Part shown: in pieces, positions 43,513 to 51,567 of the stretch
Layout of the letters: each line of letters opens with the position of its first letter
How positions within the stretch are numbered: position 1 is the first letter of the stretch
Assembly: GCA_009693435.1 (NCBI GenBank)
Contig: SHXF01000006.1
Coordinates: 5,044 to 69,043 of the forward strand
Reading direction: 5' to 3'
DNA length: 64,000 bases
Source: Betaproteobacteria bacterium
GTDB lineage: Bacteria > Pseudomonadota > Gammaproteobacteria > Burkholderiales > SG8-39
The notes under the pieces: generated by a model
Told to the model about the DNA's origin: nothing
Seen by the model: only the letters and a program-made list of their open reading frames with translations
Databases searched by the model: none
Position numbers and translations under genes: made by a program

Positions 43513-45324
43513 CTAACGCTTGTGGGAAGCCGTGGGTGTGCCGCTGATGTTGGCGTCGTATCCAGGCAGCACGCGCGCGTCGATGACGACGAACTTGCCC
43601 TGCTTCACCAGCGCCAGGCCCTTGTCGATCGCCGCGCGCAGCTCGGCGCCGTGCTTGATCGGGCCGATGCCTTCGCAGCCCTGCGCGCGCGCCATCATGG
43701 CGAGGTCGATGTCGGGCTGGTCGATGCGCTGGCCTATCCACTTGTTCTCCACCGGCCGCGAGCGCTCGATGGCGACGCGCTCCTGGTGCACTTCGTCGTT
43801 GTAGAACGAGCGGTTGTTGGCGACCACGACCAGCGCCGGGACGCTGTAATGCGCCGCGGTCCAGAACGCGGTTACGCCCATCAGAAAGTCGCCGTCGCCC
43901 ATGATGGCGATGGGAATGCGGCCGCTGCCTTTTAACGCGAGCGCCGCGCCCACCGTGAGTCCGGGGCCCGCGCCCACGCCGCCACCGCCGTCGGTGCCGA
44001 GGTAGTCGAGCGGATGGCGGAAATGGCGGTACTCGCCGTTCCAGCCCAGCGGCAGTTTGGTGATGCACACGTCCATGCCTTCGGTGGCGGCGTTGATGGC
44101 GTCGGCCACGCCGCGGATGCTGACCACATCCGGATCCATCGCGACGCGGGCCGGCGCGGCTACGGCGGCGAGCGCGGCGCCCTTGCGCGCCTTGACCGCC
44201 GCGGTGAGCAGCGGCACCGCGGCATCGGGTTCGCACATCATGTAGATGTCGGCGGGCGGCAGCGCCTGGTGATCGGCGCTCCAGCCGCGATGCAGTTGCT
44301 GGTCCACCGACACCTGTATGACTTTAGCGGTGATCGGATCGCTGCCGAAAGCCTGCTTCAAGGTGCCGGCCAGATCGTTCCAGTCGAGCGATATAACCAC
44401 GTCGGCATCGCGCAGCACCTTCATCGCGGCGGGCGCGAGGAACACCCCGGGCGGGGCGGCGTGCAGCGGATGATCGGTGGGGAAGGCGGCCGCGACTTTC
44501 ATGTCGGTCATCACCTTCGCCTGCAGTTTCTCGGCGAGCGCGATGCGCGCTTTCCAGCCTTCGACGCTGCGCGATACGCGCCCGGCCAGGATCACCGGGT
44601 TCTTCGCGTTGGACAGCAGGCTTGCCGTCTCGGCAAGCGCGGCCGCATCGGGCGCGGCCGGTGTCGGTGGACGGAAGCGCGAGGCATCGGGCAGTTTCGG
44701 CAGCGGGCCGACCTTGGCTTCCTGCAGGGCCGCATCGAGGTTGATGTAGGTCGGCGCGCGCGGCGCGGTGTTGGCCATCTGCGTGGCGCGCAGCAGTGCC
44801 TCGTAAGCCGCGGGCACGGAGCCGGGCTGGTTGTCCCACTTGGTGTAGTCGCGCACGATCGCGCCCTGGTCGCTCACCGTATGGATCCAGTCGATCCACG
44901 GACGGCGCTTGTTGGCATCCCACGGCCCGGTCGCCCCGAGGATCAGCATCGGCATGCGGTCGCACCAGGCGTTGAAGATGGCCATGGAGGCATGCATGAG
45001 GCCGACGTTGGAGTGCACCACCGCGCCCATCATCTTGTCGGTCACCTTGGCATAGCCATGGGCGATCGCGATCGCGCTTTCCTCGTGCAGGCACAAGAGC
45101 ATCTCGGGCTTGGCATTGCCGAGGTAGTTGACGATGCTGTCATGCAGCCCGCGGTAACTGGCGCCCGGGTTGAGCGCAAGGTAGGGCACATTGAGCGCGC
45201 GCAGCATCGCCGCAATGGCGTCGCTGCCCCACACCTCCTGCTGCTGCGGCGAAGCGATCGGCGTATCGACGCCCAAGTCCTGAGTATTTGGGCCAACTGC
45301 GGCGAATTCCTGTTTGGCGTTCAT
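43513..45324 (-). CDS. thiamine-diphosphate-dependent enzyme (acetolactate synthase/benzoylformate decarboxylase-like)
   Basis: The protein has 603 residues with three domains. The N-terminal pyrimidine-binding part has LNPGASYRGLHDSIVNYLGN and LCLHEESAIAIAHGYAKVTD, where Glu activates the cofactor. The C-terminal part has IPIAIMGDGDFLMGVTAFWT with NN downstream (VVVANNRSFYNDE), the thiamine-diphosphate/Mg motif. It probably decarboxylates a 2-keto acid or joins two. It is not a normal IlvB because no small subunit follows; instead it leads an operon of three Bug receptors and a D-aminoacylase-like enzyme, which points to catabolism of an imported acid. Confidence 0.85.
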   Translation of the reverse strand: MNAKQEFAAVGPNTQDLGVDTPIASPQQQEVWGSDAIAAMLRALNVPYLALNPGASYRGLHDSIVNYLGNAKPEMLLCLHEESAIAIAHGYAKVTDKMMGAVVHSNVGLMHASMAIFNAWCDRMPMLILGATGPWDANKRRPWIDWIHTVSDQGAIVRDYTKWDNQPGSVPAAYEALLRATQMANTAPRAPTYINLDAALQEAKVGPLPKLPDASRFRPPTPAAPDAAALAETASLLSNAKNPVILAGRVSRSVEGWKARIALAEKLQAKVMTDMKVAAAFPTDHPLHAAPPGVFLAPAAMKVLRDADVVISLDWNDLAGTLKQAFGSDPITAKVIQVSVDQQLHRGWSADHQALPPADIYMMCEPDAAVPLLTAAVKARKGAALAAVAAPARVAMDPDVVSIRGVADAINAATEGMDVCITKLPLGWNGEYRHFRHPLDYLGTDGGGGVGAGPGLTVGAALALKGSGRIPIAIMGDGDFLMGVTAFWTAAHYSVPALVVVANNRSFYNDEVHQERVAIERSRPVENKWIGQRIDQPDIDLAMMARAQGCEGIGPIKHGAELRAAIDKGLALVKQGKFVVIDARVLPGYDANISGTPTASHKR

Positions 45325-45445
45325 GGTGTCTCCGTGTGTACGAAAAAGGTGATTGATATGCTGCAGTGCGCCGGTTGCATGGCGCGGAACGTCCCCAAAC
45401 GCAGCTTATGCCATAGCGCGACTTTCTGCACGCGGCAAACCGGGG

Positions 45446-45498
45446 GCAAACCGGGGACAGACCACGGTTTCCCTGCTCAATTCGCAGCGATAGCCAAC
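45446..45498 (+). repeat. 53-bp direct repeat, left copy (flanks DUF4160/DUF2442)
   Basis: GCAAACCGGGGACAGACCAC followed by GGTTTCCCTGCTCAATTCGC and AGCGATAGCCAAC is repeated almost exactly at 46113-46165. The core with CCGGGGACAGACCACGG resembles REP-like sequences associated with tyrosine-type REP transposases in betaproteobacteria. A partial copy (GGGGGCAAACC) lies just before it. Confidence 0.8.
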
Positions 45499-45583
45499 AC
45501 AAGATAATATCTGGCAGTGCGCGGACTGACTCGACAAATATGAATGGAAGCGACGAAGTGATACCGCCGCAAGGACCTGTGTA

Positions 45584-45841
45584 ATGCCGGAAATATCGCG
45601 ATTTTTTGGTATCGTGATCTACATGAACTGGCGCGAGCATCCGCCAATGCACTTTCACGCTGTTTATGCCGAACATGAAGCCCTGATAACGCTGGATGGC
45701 GCTGTCTATGCGGGTGCGTTGCCGCGTCGGGCGCTGTCAATGGTGCGCGAATGGCTGGCATTGCACCGAGTGGAACTCGAAACAGATTGGGAACTGGCAC
45801 AGCAGAAGAAACCCCTCAAACCGATTGATCCGCTGGAGTAA
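45584..45841 (+). CDS. DUF4160 protein
   Basis: The protein has 85 residues: MPEISRFFGIVIYMNWREHP, PMHFHAVYAEHEALITLDG and ALPRRALSMVREWLALH are the conserved DUF4160 pattern, with the invariant HxPHFH-like EHPPMHFHA. It is almost always found next to a DUF2442 gene, as here (5-base gap). The pair is often suspected to be a toxin-antitoxin-like module, but no activity is established. Confidence 0.87.
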   Translation: MPEISRFFGIVIYMNWREHPPMHFHAVYAEHEALITLDGAVYAGALPRRALSMVREWLALHRVELETDWELAQQKKPLKPIDPLE

Positions 45842-45846
45842 TCGTC

Positions 45847-46104
45847 ATGATTCTGCATACCACCGAGGTAATCGCACTGCCCGGCTATCGGCTGTTGCTG
45901 CGTTTCAACAATGGCGATGCGGGCGAGGTGGATTTGTCGGGTGAACTGGAAGGTGAAATATTCGAGCCGTTGCGCGACCCGGCACAGTTTGCGACGGCCT
46001 ATCAGCACCCCGTAATGCGGACCGTTGCATGGCTCAACGGAGCCGACCTGGCCCCGGAGTATCTGCTGGAACTGATGCGGCACCAGCAAGAGCAAGCGGC
46101 TTGA
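45847..46104 (+). CDS. DUF2442 protein
   Basis: The protein has 85 residues: VIALPGYRLLLRFNNGDAGE, then VDLSGELEGEIFEPLRDPAQ and FATAYQHPVMRTVAWLNGAD give the DUF2442 fold. It follows DUF4160 and should be its partner. Both genes are enclosed by the 53-bp direct repeats, so they may have moved as a unit. Confidence 0.87.
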   Translation: MILHTTEVIALPGYRLLLRFNNGDAGEVDLSGELEGEIFEPLRDPAQFATAYQHPVMRTVAWLNGADLAPEYLLELMRHQQEQAA

Positions 46105-46112
46105 GGCAGAGC

Positions 46113-46165
46113 GTAAACCGGGGACAGACCACGGTTTCCCTGCTCATTTCGCAGCGATAGCCAAC
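46113..46165 (+). repeat. 53-bp direct repeat, right copy
   Basis: Matches 45446-45498 with two to three differences (GTAAACC for GCAAACC, CATTTCG for CAATTCG). It begins nine bases after the DUF2442 stop. Confidence 0.8.
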
Positions 46166-46430
46166 GTCGAGTCGCGCACGCTCCGGGATTCGCCACGCTC
46201 ACCACCGGTCGACGGCGGGCACTGCCGTTGATGCTTGAAGCAGGCAATAATTCAAAAGAATCATTTAGACATATCCCTGTAATACGGGCATTAGCGGGCA
46301 TTTTTGAAACAACGATAGTATAAACAGCAGGGACTGCCGAGAAGCATTTTCAACGCCACGGTTGGGCGTGTCGTTGTCACGATCGCCCGCGTGCGCCCGC
46401 TGGCCATGCGCCGTCCGCATCAGCGCAACC
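46166..46430. other. intergenic stretch right of the 53-bp repeat
   Basis: No complete gene is seen in these 265 bases. Toward the right end the plus-strand frame leads into the formylglycine-generating-enzyme fragment, but no family motif is visible before 46431. Confidence 0.35.
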
Positions 46431-46525
46431 GCGCATCTTGTCCCGACAGGCGAGACCGCCGTCGGATCGTCCGCCCCAAACACATTTGGGCATTTCGATG
46501 CGCACGGGAACGTTTGGGAGTGGAC
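46431..46525 (+). pseudogene. fragment of a formylglycine-generating enzyme (SUMF1/FGE-sulfatase) domain
   Basis: The frame reads VPTGETAVGSSAPNTFGHFD followed by AHGNVWEWT, the highly conserved FGE motif (pNxFGLyDmhGNVwEWt). Only about 30 residues are left. Immediately after WEWT the same frame continues into an IS91-type transposase end, so the element's insertion or a deletion joined the two. Confidence 0.65.
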
Positions 46526-46928
46526 CGTGCGGGTGGCGATCTCCAACGAGCGCATCCTCGGCATGGATGGAGACACGGTGTGTTTGCGGGTCCGCGATTC
46601 GACACACCGCAACCGCCGGCGCACGCTCGTCGTGCCGGCGCACACCTTCATCGAGCGCTTCCTGTTGCATGTGTTGCCGCAGAGATTCAAGCGCATTCGC
46701 CATAACGGCCAGTTCGGCCCCGCCGGGAAGGCGGTGAAACTGGTGCACGCGCGCCCTGCACTCGCGGCACCGATGCCCGATCCGCTTGTGGTGGAGTCGG
46801 TGCAGGCCTTCCTGCACCGTATCGATCGGCACCAGATGTTGCGCTGTACCTACTGCGGCAACGGACAGTTCGTGCCAACCCTGTCCATCGCGCCGGTGCG
46901 CGTGCCGCCAGTGTGGGGACCACAGTGA
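46526..46928 (+). mobile_element. C-terminal remnant of an IS91-family transposase
   Basis: RVAISNERILGMDGDTVCLR, VRD, then HTFIERFLLHVLPQRFKRIR and the HNGQFGPAGK stretch match the C-terminus of Y2-type IS91 transposases, which end with a zinc-knuckle-like CTYCGNG. The catalytic tyrosine domain upstream is missing, so it cannot move by itself. IS91-type elements move by rolling circle and can drag neighbouring DNA, which fits the mixture of fragments here. Confidence 0.72.
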
Positions 46929-47342
46929 GAATCACGCAGCACTAGCCATTCAACTGCTGGGCTATTGGCGCTGTCGGTCGCCAGAGACGCGCTCGGCCGA
47001 TTCGCCCGATTCGCCCACGCCGGTCGTTCGCACACGCTTGCTTCCGGACTCCCCTTCCGGGCTACCCGGCGGAACGCGCCTCAAGACATCTCATCGGGCG
47101 TTCGCAGTCCCGCGCAAGTCGATTGCATCGCTCTCCCGCAGGCTTACAATCCCCATAATGATCGCCTGGACGGCGGTTCAGTCCAAGGAGGTTTATCTGC
47201 CGCAATCGCCGCTGCGGCACGAATCAAAGTTTATGCGGCAGCAGATAAGCGCTATTCGTCAGGCGCGACGAACCTCGGTCGCTGCGACACAACGTGCTCT
47301 TCGTGTACGCTACCATTGACTTCCACGGAAACGGCGCCTGAT
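46929..47342. other. non-coding remainder after the IS91 remnant
   Basis: These 414 bases show no gene with recognisable motifs; the open frames in them give arginine/serine-rich shadows. An inverted repeat, TGCCGCA with TGCGGCA eight bases apart, and another GCGGCAGCAGATA nearby at 47197-47252 may be the end structure of the element. The last 100 bases lead into the HEPN-like gene. Confidence 0.4.
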
Positions 47343-48377
47343 ATGAATGATGAGATAGAGAACGAAAAGACGCAAAAGAGCGAACTGGCAATTGCAGGCC
47401 CGGAAGCAGTCAAAGCACTGCCCGTGAGCGACATAACACTCGCGAAGCGAACGCCACCGCATCCAATCGCGAAAACCGTAGGCGCTTACCTTCAAGCACT
47501 CCGGAATATCGCCCAGACGGTTCAGATTGTCATGCCGCACTTGTCCAAGTGGCTTGCCGGTGAATTGACGAAGACCAGCGCCAAAATCGAGAAACACATT
47601 CCCGATATCCTCGAGAAAGGCACGAAGAATGTGATAACCCTCGCATCGGCGCGTGATTTTGTTGAACTGATGTCTTCGCTTAAGTACGCCGAGGAACTCA
47701 GAAGCAACAACGCTACCTCGGTTCTGACGCGCAGCCTATTCATGCAGATGTTTTCCGAGTTTGACGTATTTATTGGAGCTCTACTTAAAGCGATCTACGT
47801 GAAGAACGACGAGCTCCTCAAGGGAATCACCCGCGAGATTTCCTTGGCTGATCTACTTGAGTACGACAACATAGACACCGTTAAGCGAGCAATGCTAGAC
47901 AAGGAAATCGACACATTTCGCAGGGAAAGCTATGTTGAGCAATTCACAAGTCTTGAAAAGAAATTCGGCCTAACTTTGAGAAAGTTTCCAGAGTGGTGCG
48001 AGTTTGTCGAATTAGGTCAGCGCCGCAATATTCTTACTCACAACGGCGGGATGGTAAGTGATCAGTATCTCGTTGTCTGTGAACGCGAAGGTTGCCAGTT
48101 TGAGAAGCGACCAGCGATTGGAGACGTACTGCAAGTTGATTTTAAGTACTTCACGCGCGCGTTGCAGCTTCTCTCAAAAGTCGGATTTATGCTATGTCAC
48201 ACCCTTTGGGGGAAAGTGTTCCCTGCTGAAAGCGAGGAACTGCACAATTCAATCAATAATGCACTTTACGATTGTCTGGAACAGAAGCGATGGCGGCTCG
48301 CTTCAGAGCTTGGGACCTTCGCTCTTTCAGAGCCGATGAAAAAGGGGTTCCAGAATTACAACTCCGCATACGGGTAA
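47343..48377 (+). CDS. HEPN-like protein, 5' part of a frameshifted gene
   Basis: The 344 residues from the ATG at 47343 are mostly helical. LGQRRNILTHNGGMV near residue 235 contains RNILTH, an R-x4-H motif as in HEPN ribonuclease domains, in a context (hydrophobic, then NGG) typical of them; MQMFSEFDVFIGALLKAIYV is a long helix before it. The region is clearly poorer in GC than its neighbours, which suggests transfer. The frame stops at 48377 with an unrelated tail (GFQNYNSAYG), while the -1 frame continues with plausible protein. HEPN proteins are common in toxin-antitoxin and phage-defence loci. Assignment rests on one motif and context. Confidence 0.6.
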   Translation: MNDEIENEKTQKSELAIAGPEAVKALPVSDITLAKRTPPHPIAKTVGAYLQALRNIAQTVQIVMPHLSKWLAGELTKTSAKIEKHIPDILEKGTKNVITLASARDFVELMSSLKYAEELRSNNATSVLTRSLFMQMFSEFDVFIGALLKAIYVKNDELLKGITREISLADLLEYDNIDTVKRAMLDKEIDTFRRESYVEQFTSLEKKFGLTLRKFPEWCEFVELGQRRNILTHNGGMVSDQYLVVCEREGCQFEKRPAIGDVLQVDFKYFTRALQLLSKVGFMLCHTLWGKVFPAESEELHNSINNALYDCLEQKRWRLASELGTFALSEPMKKGFQNYNSAYG

Positions 48378-48865
48378 TAAATGTCGCAATAGGTCTGAAG
48401 TTCTCCGACGAAGACGCCGCCGCCTGCAAACTCCTTCGATCGCTCGATTGGACGGCAACGTACAGAGATTTTAAGCTTGCGCTAGCCGTTCTCGAAGAGA
48501 GGTTTGAAGAAGCCATTGTGTTGATGCAAAGCATAGGTAAATCTGGCGAGATTATCGAGCAACATTCGTACCATAGTTGGCCACTCTTCGCGAAATTCAG
48601 AGAACGGCCAGAGTTTTATGTCACGTATGAAAAGATATATGGGGAATCGTTTGCGTCAAAGGTGGCCAACGAAGCTAGTGGTGTTGTTGCATCAGTTGGC
48701 AGTAACAGTCCCGCAGACGCGGCAGATACAGCCTCGACTCAACTTGCGGACCCGCGCAAACGCGCTCCGAAGGTGACTCGCCCCGAGGGTACCTCAGACT
48801 CATCGACCGATCGGCCAAAATTGGCGCGTCAGCCACGTCGCAGGGCGAGCCAGCCTCCCCAGTAG
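48340..48865 (+). pseudogene. 3' part of the HEPN-like gene in the -1 frame
   Basis: From about 48340 the -1 frame encodes PELQLRIRVINVAIGLKFSD, EDAAACKLLRSLDWTATYRD, FKLALAVLEERFEEAIVLMQ and HSYHSWPLFAKFRERPEFYV, with the same low GC and codon use as the upstream part. The last 45 residues are basic and low in complexity. The two frames meet at GAAAAAGGGG (48337-48346), a run where one base lost or gained would join them into about 507 residues. A separate start at 48272 inside the first frame is possible but has no ribosome binding site. Confidence 0.55.
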
Positions 48866-49126
48866 CGACCAATAGCCAACCTCGGCACCTTTGCTCATGC
48901 ACCGTGGCAACGTGCCTAACTTTATATGCAACCCCTCTTCGGCAACATCGGTTGGAGACACCGGACTCGAGCGAAGAGGTGGCGTCAATGCTCGTCCACG
49001 ACTAGCGATGCGCCTGTCAGTGCGAGGTGAAAGTCCGTGAACCAGCAGGTTGTGATCCCGCGCTATTCGTTAGCCCCCGCAGCAGACACCGCTTGCTCCC
49101 CTATTGGGATCAAGCTATGATTTGCC
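48866..49126. other. non-coding stretch before the second HigBA module
   Basis: No gene was found. A perfect 8-bp inverted repeat, CCTCTTCG at 48934-48941 and CGAAGAGG at 48972-48979, could form a stem. GTGCGAGGTGAAAGTCC at 49020-49036 resembles a piece of group II intron domain I, and GCCTAAC/GTTAG ends at 48914-49072 vaguely recall attC ends; neither can be confirmed. The higBA promoter lies at the right end. Confidence 0.35.
49093..49121 (+). promoter_or_regulatory. promoter of the second higBA
   Basis: TTGCTC (49093-49098), 17 bases, TATGAT (49116-49121), followed by the start codon at 49127. The very short leader suggests an almost leaderless mRNA for the toxin. Confidence 0.6.
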
Positions 49127-49450
49127 ATGCGCGTCATTGCCAAACGGTCACTCCGGGAATTCTGGCAGCGACACCCTGATTCGGAAGGCCCGCTTGAGGC
49201 ATGGCACGCAGAAGCGGTGAAGGCTTCCTGGCAGACACCTCAAGAGGTTAAGGCGCAGTTTCGGTCCGCCAGCATTCTCAAAAATGGCCGTGCTGTCTTC
49301 AATATCGGCGGCAATAAGTACCGCCTCATAGTTTCAATTGACTATGGGCGCAAGGCTTGCTTCGTGAAGTTCGTGGGAACTCACAAGCGATATGACGCCA
49401 TCGATGCAGAGACCGTCAATGAATATTCGTCCAATCAAGACCGAAGCTGA
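49127..49450 (+). CDS. higB: HigB-type toxin (type II toxin-antitoxin)
   Basis: The protein has 107 residues: MRVIAKRSLREFWQRHPDSE, SWQTPQEVKAQFRSASILKN and RAVFNIGGNKYRLIVSIDYG, then VKFVGTHKRYDAID, the pattern of the HigB family with the RelE fold that cleaves mRNA on the ribosome. It is a different subfamily from the HigB at 37614. The antitoxin starts 32 bases before its stop. The cassette ends in an attC-like site at 49784-49847. Confidence 0.9.
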   Translation: MRVIAKRSLREFWQRHPDSEGPLEAWHAEAVKASWQTPQEVKAQFRSASILKNGRAVFNIGGNKYRLIVSIDYGRKACFVKFVGTHKRYDAIDAETVNEYSSNQDRS

Positions 49451-49835
49451 CTACGACAACACCTTGCAAGAGGTAGATCGGCTGTGGGGCTCCAAGCAAA
49501 GCACCCCTAACGGCGATCGGCTTGATGTCTTGCTAGTCCTGGTCGAGGACTATGAAGCGAAGCACCACCCCATTTATCCGCCCGACCCTGTTGAAGCCAT
49601 CAAGTTCCGGATGGAACAGATGAACCTGACGCGTAAAGACCTGGAGCCGATGATCGGCCCGCGTGGACGTGTCGCGGAGGTCATCAACCGCCGCCGGCCC
49701 CTATCGTTGGCCATGATCCGGAACCTGCATCGGAGCCTGCATATTCCGTTGGAGAGCTTGGTCCAAGCGTCTACGGCAGCGGGGGCTGACAATCGGTTCA
49801 AGGGGACGCACCCGCTTCGCGGGCGCGTCCCTTAA
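49419..49835 (+). CDS. higA: HigA-type antitoxin
   Basis: The protein has 138 residues from the ATG at 49419 (MNIRPIKTEADYDNTLQEVD). MEQMNLTRKDLEPMIGPRGR and VAEVINRRRPLSLAMIRNLH form the helix-turn-helix of long HigA proteins. The last 15 residues (RFKGTHPLRGRVP) are encoded by the attC-like element, as is often seen in integron gene cassettes, so the original end of the protein was replaced when the cassette formed. The part needed for toxin binding is complete. Confidence 0.9.
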   Translation: MNIRPIKTEADYDNTLQEVDRLWGSKQSTPNGDRLDVLLVLVEDYEAKHHPIYPPDPVEAIKFRMEQMNLTRKDLEPMIGPRGRVAEVINRRRPLSLAMIRNLHRSLHIPLESLVQASTAAGADNRFKGTHPLRGRVP

Positions 49836-49847
49836 CCTGGGCGCTGG
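49784..49847 (+). other. integron attC-like recombination site
   Basis: GGTTCAAGGGGACGC (49795-49809) and GCGTCCCTTAACC (49825-49837) pair along their length, with one unpaired C and one unpaired G in the left arm, like the extrahelical bases of attC sites. Between them CCCGC-TTC-GCGGG makes a terminal hairpin. The order and spacing match the aadA-type attC: CTGACAAT on the left for CTAACAAT, and CTTAACCTGGGCGCTGG on the right for GCTTAACTCAAGCGTTAG. The outer R boxes are degenerate, so it may no longer recombine well. No integrase gene is in the window. Confidence 0.65.
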
Positions 49848-49942
49848 CGCCGCGTCCTTGGGCTCTGGGGCACCCACCGAACGGTCCATTCTCGACTTGT
49901 GGCATGCTTGCAGCTTGCCAACAACCCGTTCGGAGGAATGCC

Positions 49943-50167
49943 ATGGGTATTCCACTGGAGGCCCTCGAGTCCCAAGTGCTTCGGCTCCCAACGGCCGAGC
50001 GCAAACGACTGCTTGATCGCGTAGTAGCCAGCCTGGATGCTGACGCCGCGCGGGATGCCGCCTGGGACGCCATTGCCGCCGCCCGAGAGGCAGAAGCGAC
50101 AAAGGATCCGGCATTGCTTGTCCCACTTGACGAGGTTCTGAAACAGCTCCGCGCCGAGCTTAAGTGA
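49943..50167 (+). CDS. addiction-module antitoxin-like protein (TIGR02574-type)
   Basis: The protein has 74 residues from the ATG at 49943, with CGGAGGA seven bases ahead: LESQVLRLPTAERKRLLDRV, VASLDADAARDAAWDAIAA and AREAEATKDPALLVPLDEVL are the short helical antitoxins that come before RelE/ParE-type toxins. Its stop overlaps the toxin start as GTGA. Confidence 0.83.
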   Translation: MGIPLEALESQVLRLPTAERKRLLDRVVASLDADAARDAAWDAIAAAREAEATKDPALLVPLDEVLKQLRAELK

Positions 50168-50457
50168 GCAGATCGATACACCGGTTCGCCGCCGACGACC
50201 TGGCGGAAGCGGTTCGTTTCCCCAAGAAGGAAGCCGGCAACGGCGTCGCCCGACGCTTGCTGAACGAATTCGAAAGAGTCTCGAAGCTTATCGAGGAGTT
50301 CCCCGGCATCGGCACGCCAACGGCAGATGGTCGCCAGTCCTTCCCGCTGGTCGACTTCCCGTACTCCGTTATCTACCGCGCGGAGGAGTCCGGCATCCGA
50401 ATCTTGGTGGTACGCCACCAGAATCGTGATCCGGAGTACGGTGATTCACGGCGATGA
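50164..50457 (+). CDS. RelE/ParE-family toxin
   Basis: The protein has 97 residues (GTG start): RFAADDLAEAVRFPKKEAGN, LLNEFERVSKLIEEFPGIG, FPLVDFPYSVIYRAEESGIR and the end VVRHQNRDPEYG are standard for the ParE/RelE fold. It forms a pair with the preceding gene. As the second pair after the attC-like site it may be another former cassette, but no attC was found behind it. Confidence 0.86.
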   Translation: MSRSIHRFAADDLAEAVRFPKKEAGNGVARRLLNEFERVSKLIEEFPGIGTPTADGRQSFPLVDFPYSVIYRAEESGIRILVVRHQNRDPEYGDSRR

Positions 50458-50553
50458 ATACACATGTGCAAGTCGCAGTTGCAAAGGCCTCGCCTAAACC
50501 CGTAGCGCAACCGGACGCGCGGCAAACACCGCCATTCGAATGAGGAGATTGCA

Positions 50554-51567
50554 ATGCGCCCGTTCCCGTTAAACACGCCAGGTCGCTCGCTGCTCGCACT
50601 GGCGGCCACCACCACGGTGATCACCGCATTGCTCGCGGCCACGATAGCAACCGCCCACGCGCAAGGCTGGCCGCAGCGGCCGGTGCGCATGATCGTGCCC
50701 TTCGCCGCGGGCGGTACCACCGACACCATCGGTCGCGTGGTCGCGCAATATCTGGGGGAACGTCTGGGCCAGTCGATGGTGGTGGAGAACCGCGGCGGCG
50801 GTGGCGGCACCGTCGGCGCCGAAGTCGGGGCGCGGGCGCAGCCCGATGGCTACACCGTACTGCTGGGCTCGGCCGAAGCCTATGGCATGACCCACGCCAT
50901 CCTGAAGCGCCTGCCCTATAACCCGGAAAAGGACCTGGTGCCGGTGACCATGGTGTCGCGCGCGCCGAACTGCTTCGCGGTCCATCCGTCGATCAAGGCG
51001 ACCACGCTGCGCGAACTGATCGACTACGCGCGCGCCAATCCGGGCAGGATCCGTTTCGGTTCGCCGGGGGTGGGATCCAATCCGCATCTCATCGGCGAGC
51101 TGCTGAAGGCGCGCTACGGCATCGACATCCAGCACGTGCCGTACAAGGGCGGCGGCGCGAGCATCATCGACGTGATGTCCGGCCAGATCGAAATGATCGT
51201 GACCGGCCTCAACACCGCCGGCCCGCGCCACAAGGCCGGCCAGATCCGCGCGCTCGCGAACACCGGCTCCACGCGCACGCCGCTGATGCCCGACGTGCCG
51301 ACCATGGCTGAAGCCGGGGTCGAGGACTTCGTGCTGGGCGCGCTGTTCGGCGTGTTCGTGCCGGTGGGCACGCCGCAGGAAGTGGTCGCACGCCTGGCGC
51401 GCGAGCTCACCGCAATTTCCCAGCTGCCCGAATTTCGCAAGCGCCTGATCGAAGTCGGCCAGGAAGTCACCGAGCCGCTGTCGGGCGACGCGTTCGGCCG
51501 CTACATCAGCGGTGAGGCAAGACGCTGGCGCGAACTGGCGGAGAAGGCCGGCGTGAAAGACGAGTAG
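50554..51567 (+). CDS. Bug-family TTT periplasmic receptor 5
   Basis: The protein has 337 residues: signal peptide ending HAQG, WPQRPVRMIVPFAAGGTTDT, VENRGGGGGTVGAEVGARAQ, LKRLPYNPEKDLVPVTMVSR and VPYKGGGASIIDVMSGQIEM. GAGGAG lies ahead of the ATG. It stands alone between the addiction module and ParDE, and its last codons and stop are triplicated downstream. Ligand not known. Confidence 0.88.
   Translation: MRPFPLNTPGRSLLALAATTTVITALLAATIATAHAQGWPQRPVRMIVPFAAGGTTDTIGRVVAQYLGERLGQSMVVENRGGGGGTVGAEVGARAQPDGYTVLLGSAEAYGMTHAILKRLPYNPEKDLVPVTMVSRAPNCFAVHPSIKATTLRELIDYARANPGRIRFGSPGVGSNPHLIGELLKARYGIDIQHVPYKGGGASIIDVMSGQIEMIVTGLNTAGPRHKAGQIRALANTGSTRTPLMPDVPTMAEAGVEDFVLGALFGVFVPVGTPQEVVARLARELTAISQLPEFRKRLIEVGQEVTEPLSGDAFGRYISGEARRWRELAEKAGVKDE

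Noticed and set aside
43436..44236. N-terminal extension of Bug receptor 4 to nearly 600 residues
   Set aside because: The extension lies inside the thiamine-diphosphate gene in another frame, and a signal peptide with good ribosome binding site begins at 43435.
48337..48346. GAAAAAGGGG as a proven programmed -1 frameshift site
   Set aside because: It lacks the sixth A of the classical A-AAA-AAG heptamer, and no downstream pseudoknot or upstream Shine-Dalgarno-like stimulator was evident; kept only as one possible explanation.
49020..49036. Group II intron fragment (GTGCGAGGTGAAAGTCC)
   Set aside because: Only a short similarity; no reverse transcriptase, domain V or other intron part was found.
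48914..49072. A second attC site (GCCTAAC on the left, GTTAGCC on the right)
   Set aside because: Inner boxes do not pair convincingly, and the length of about 158 bases with a mismatch in the right box makes it likely to be chance.
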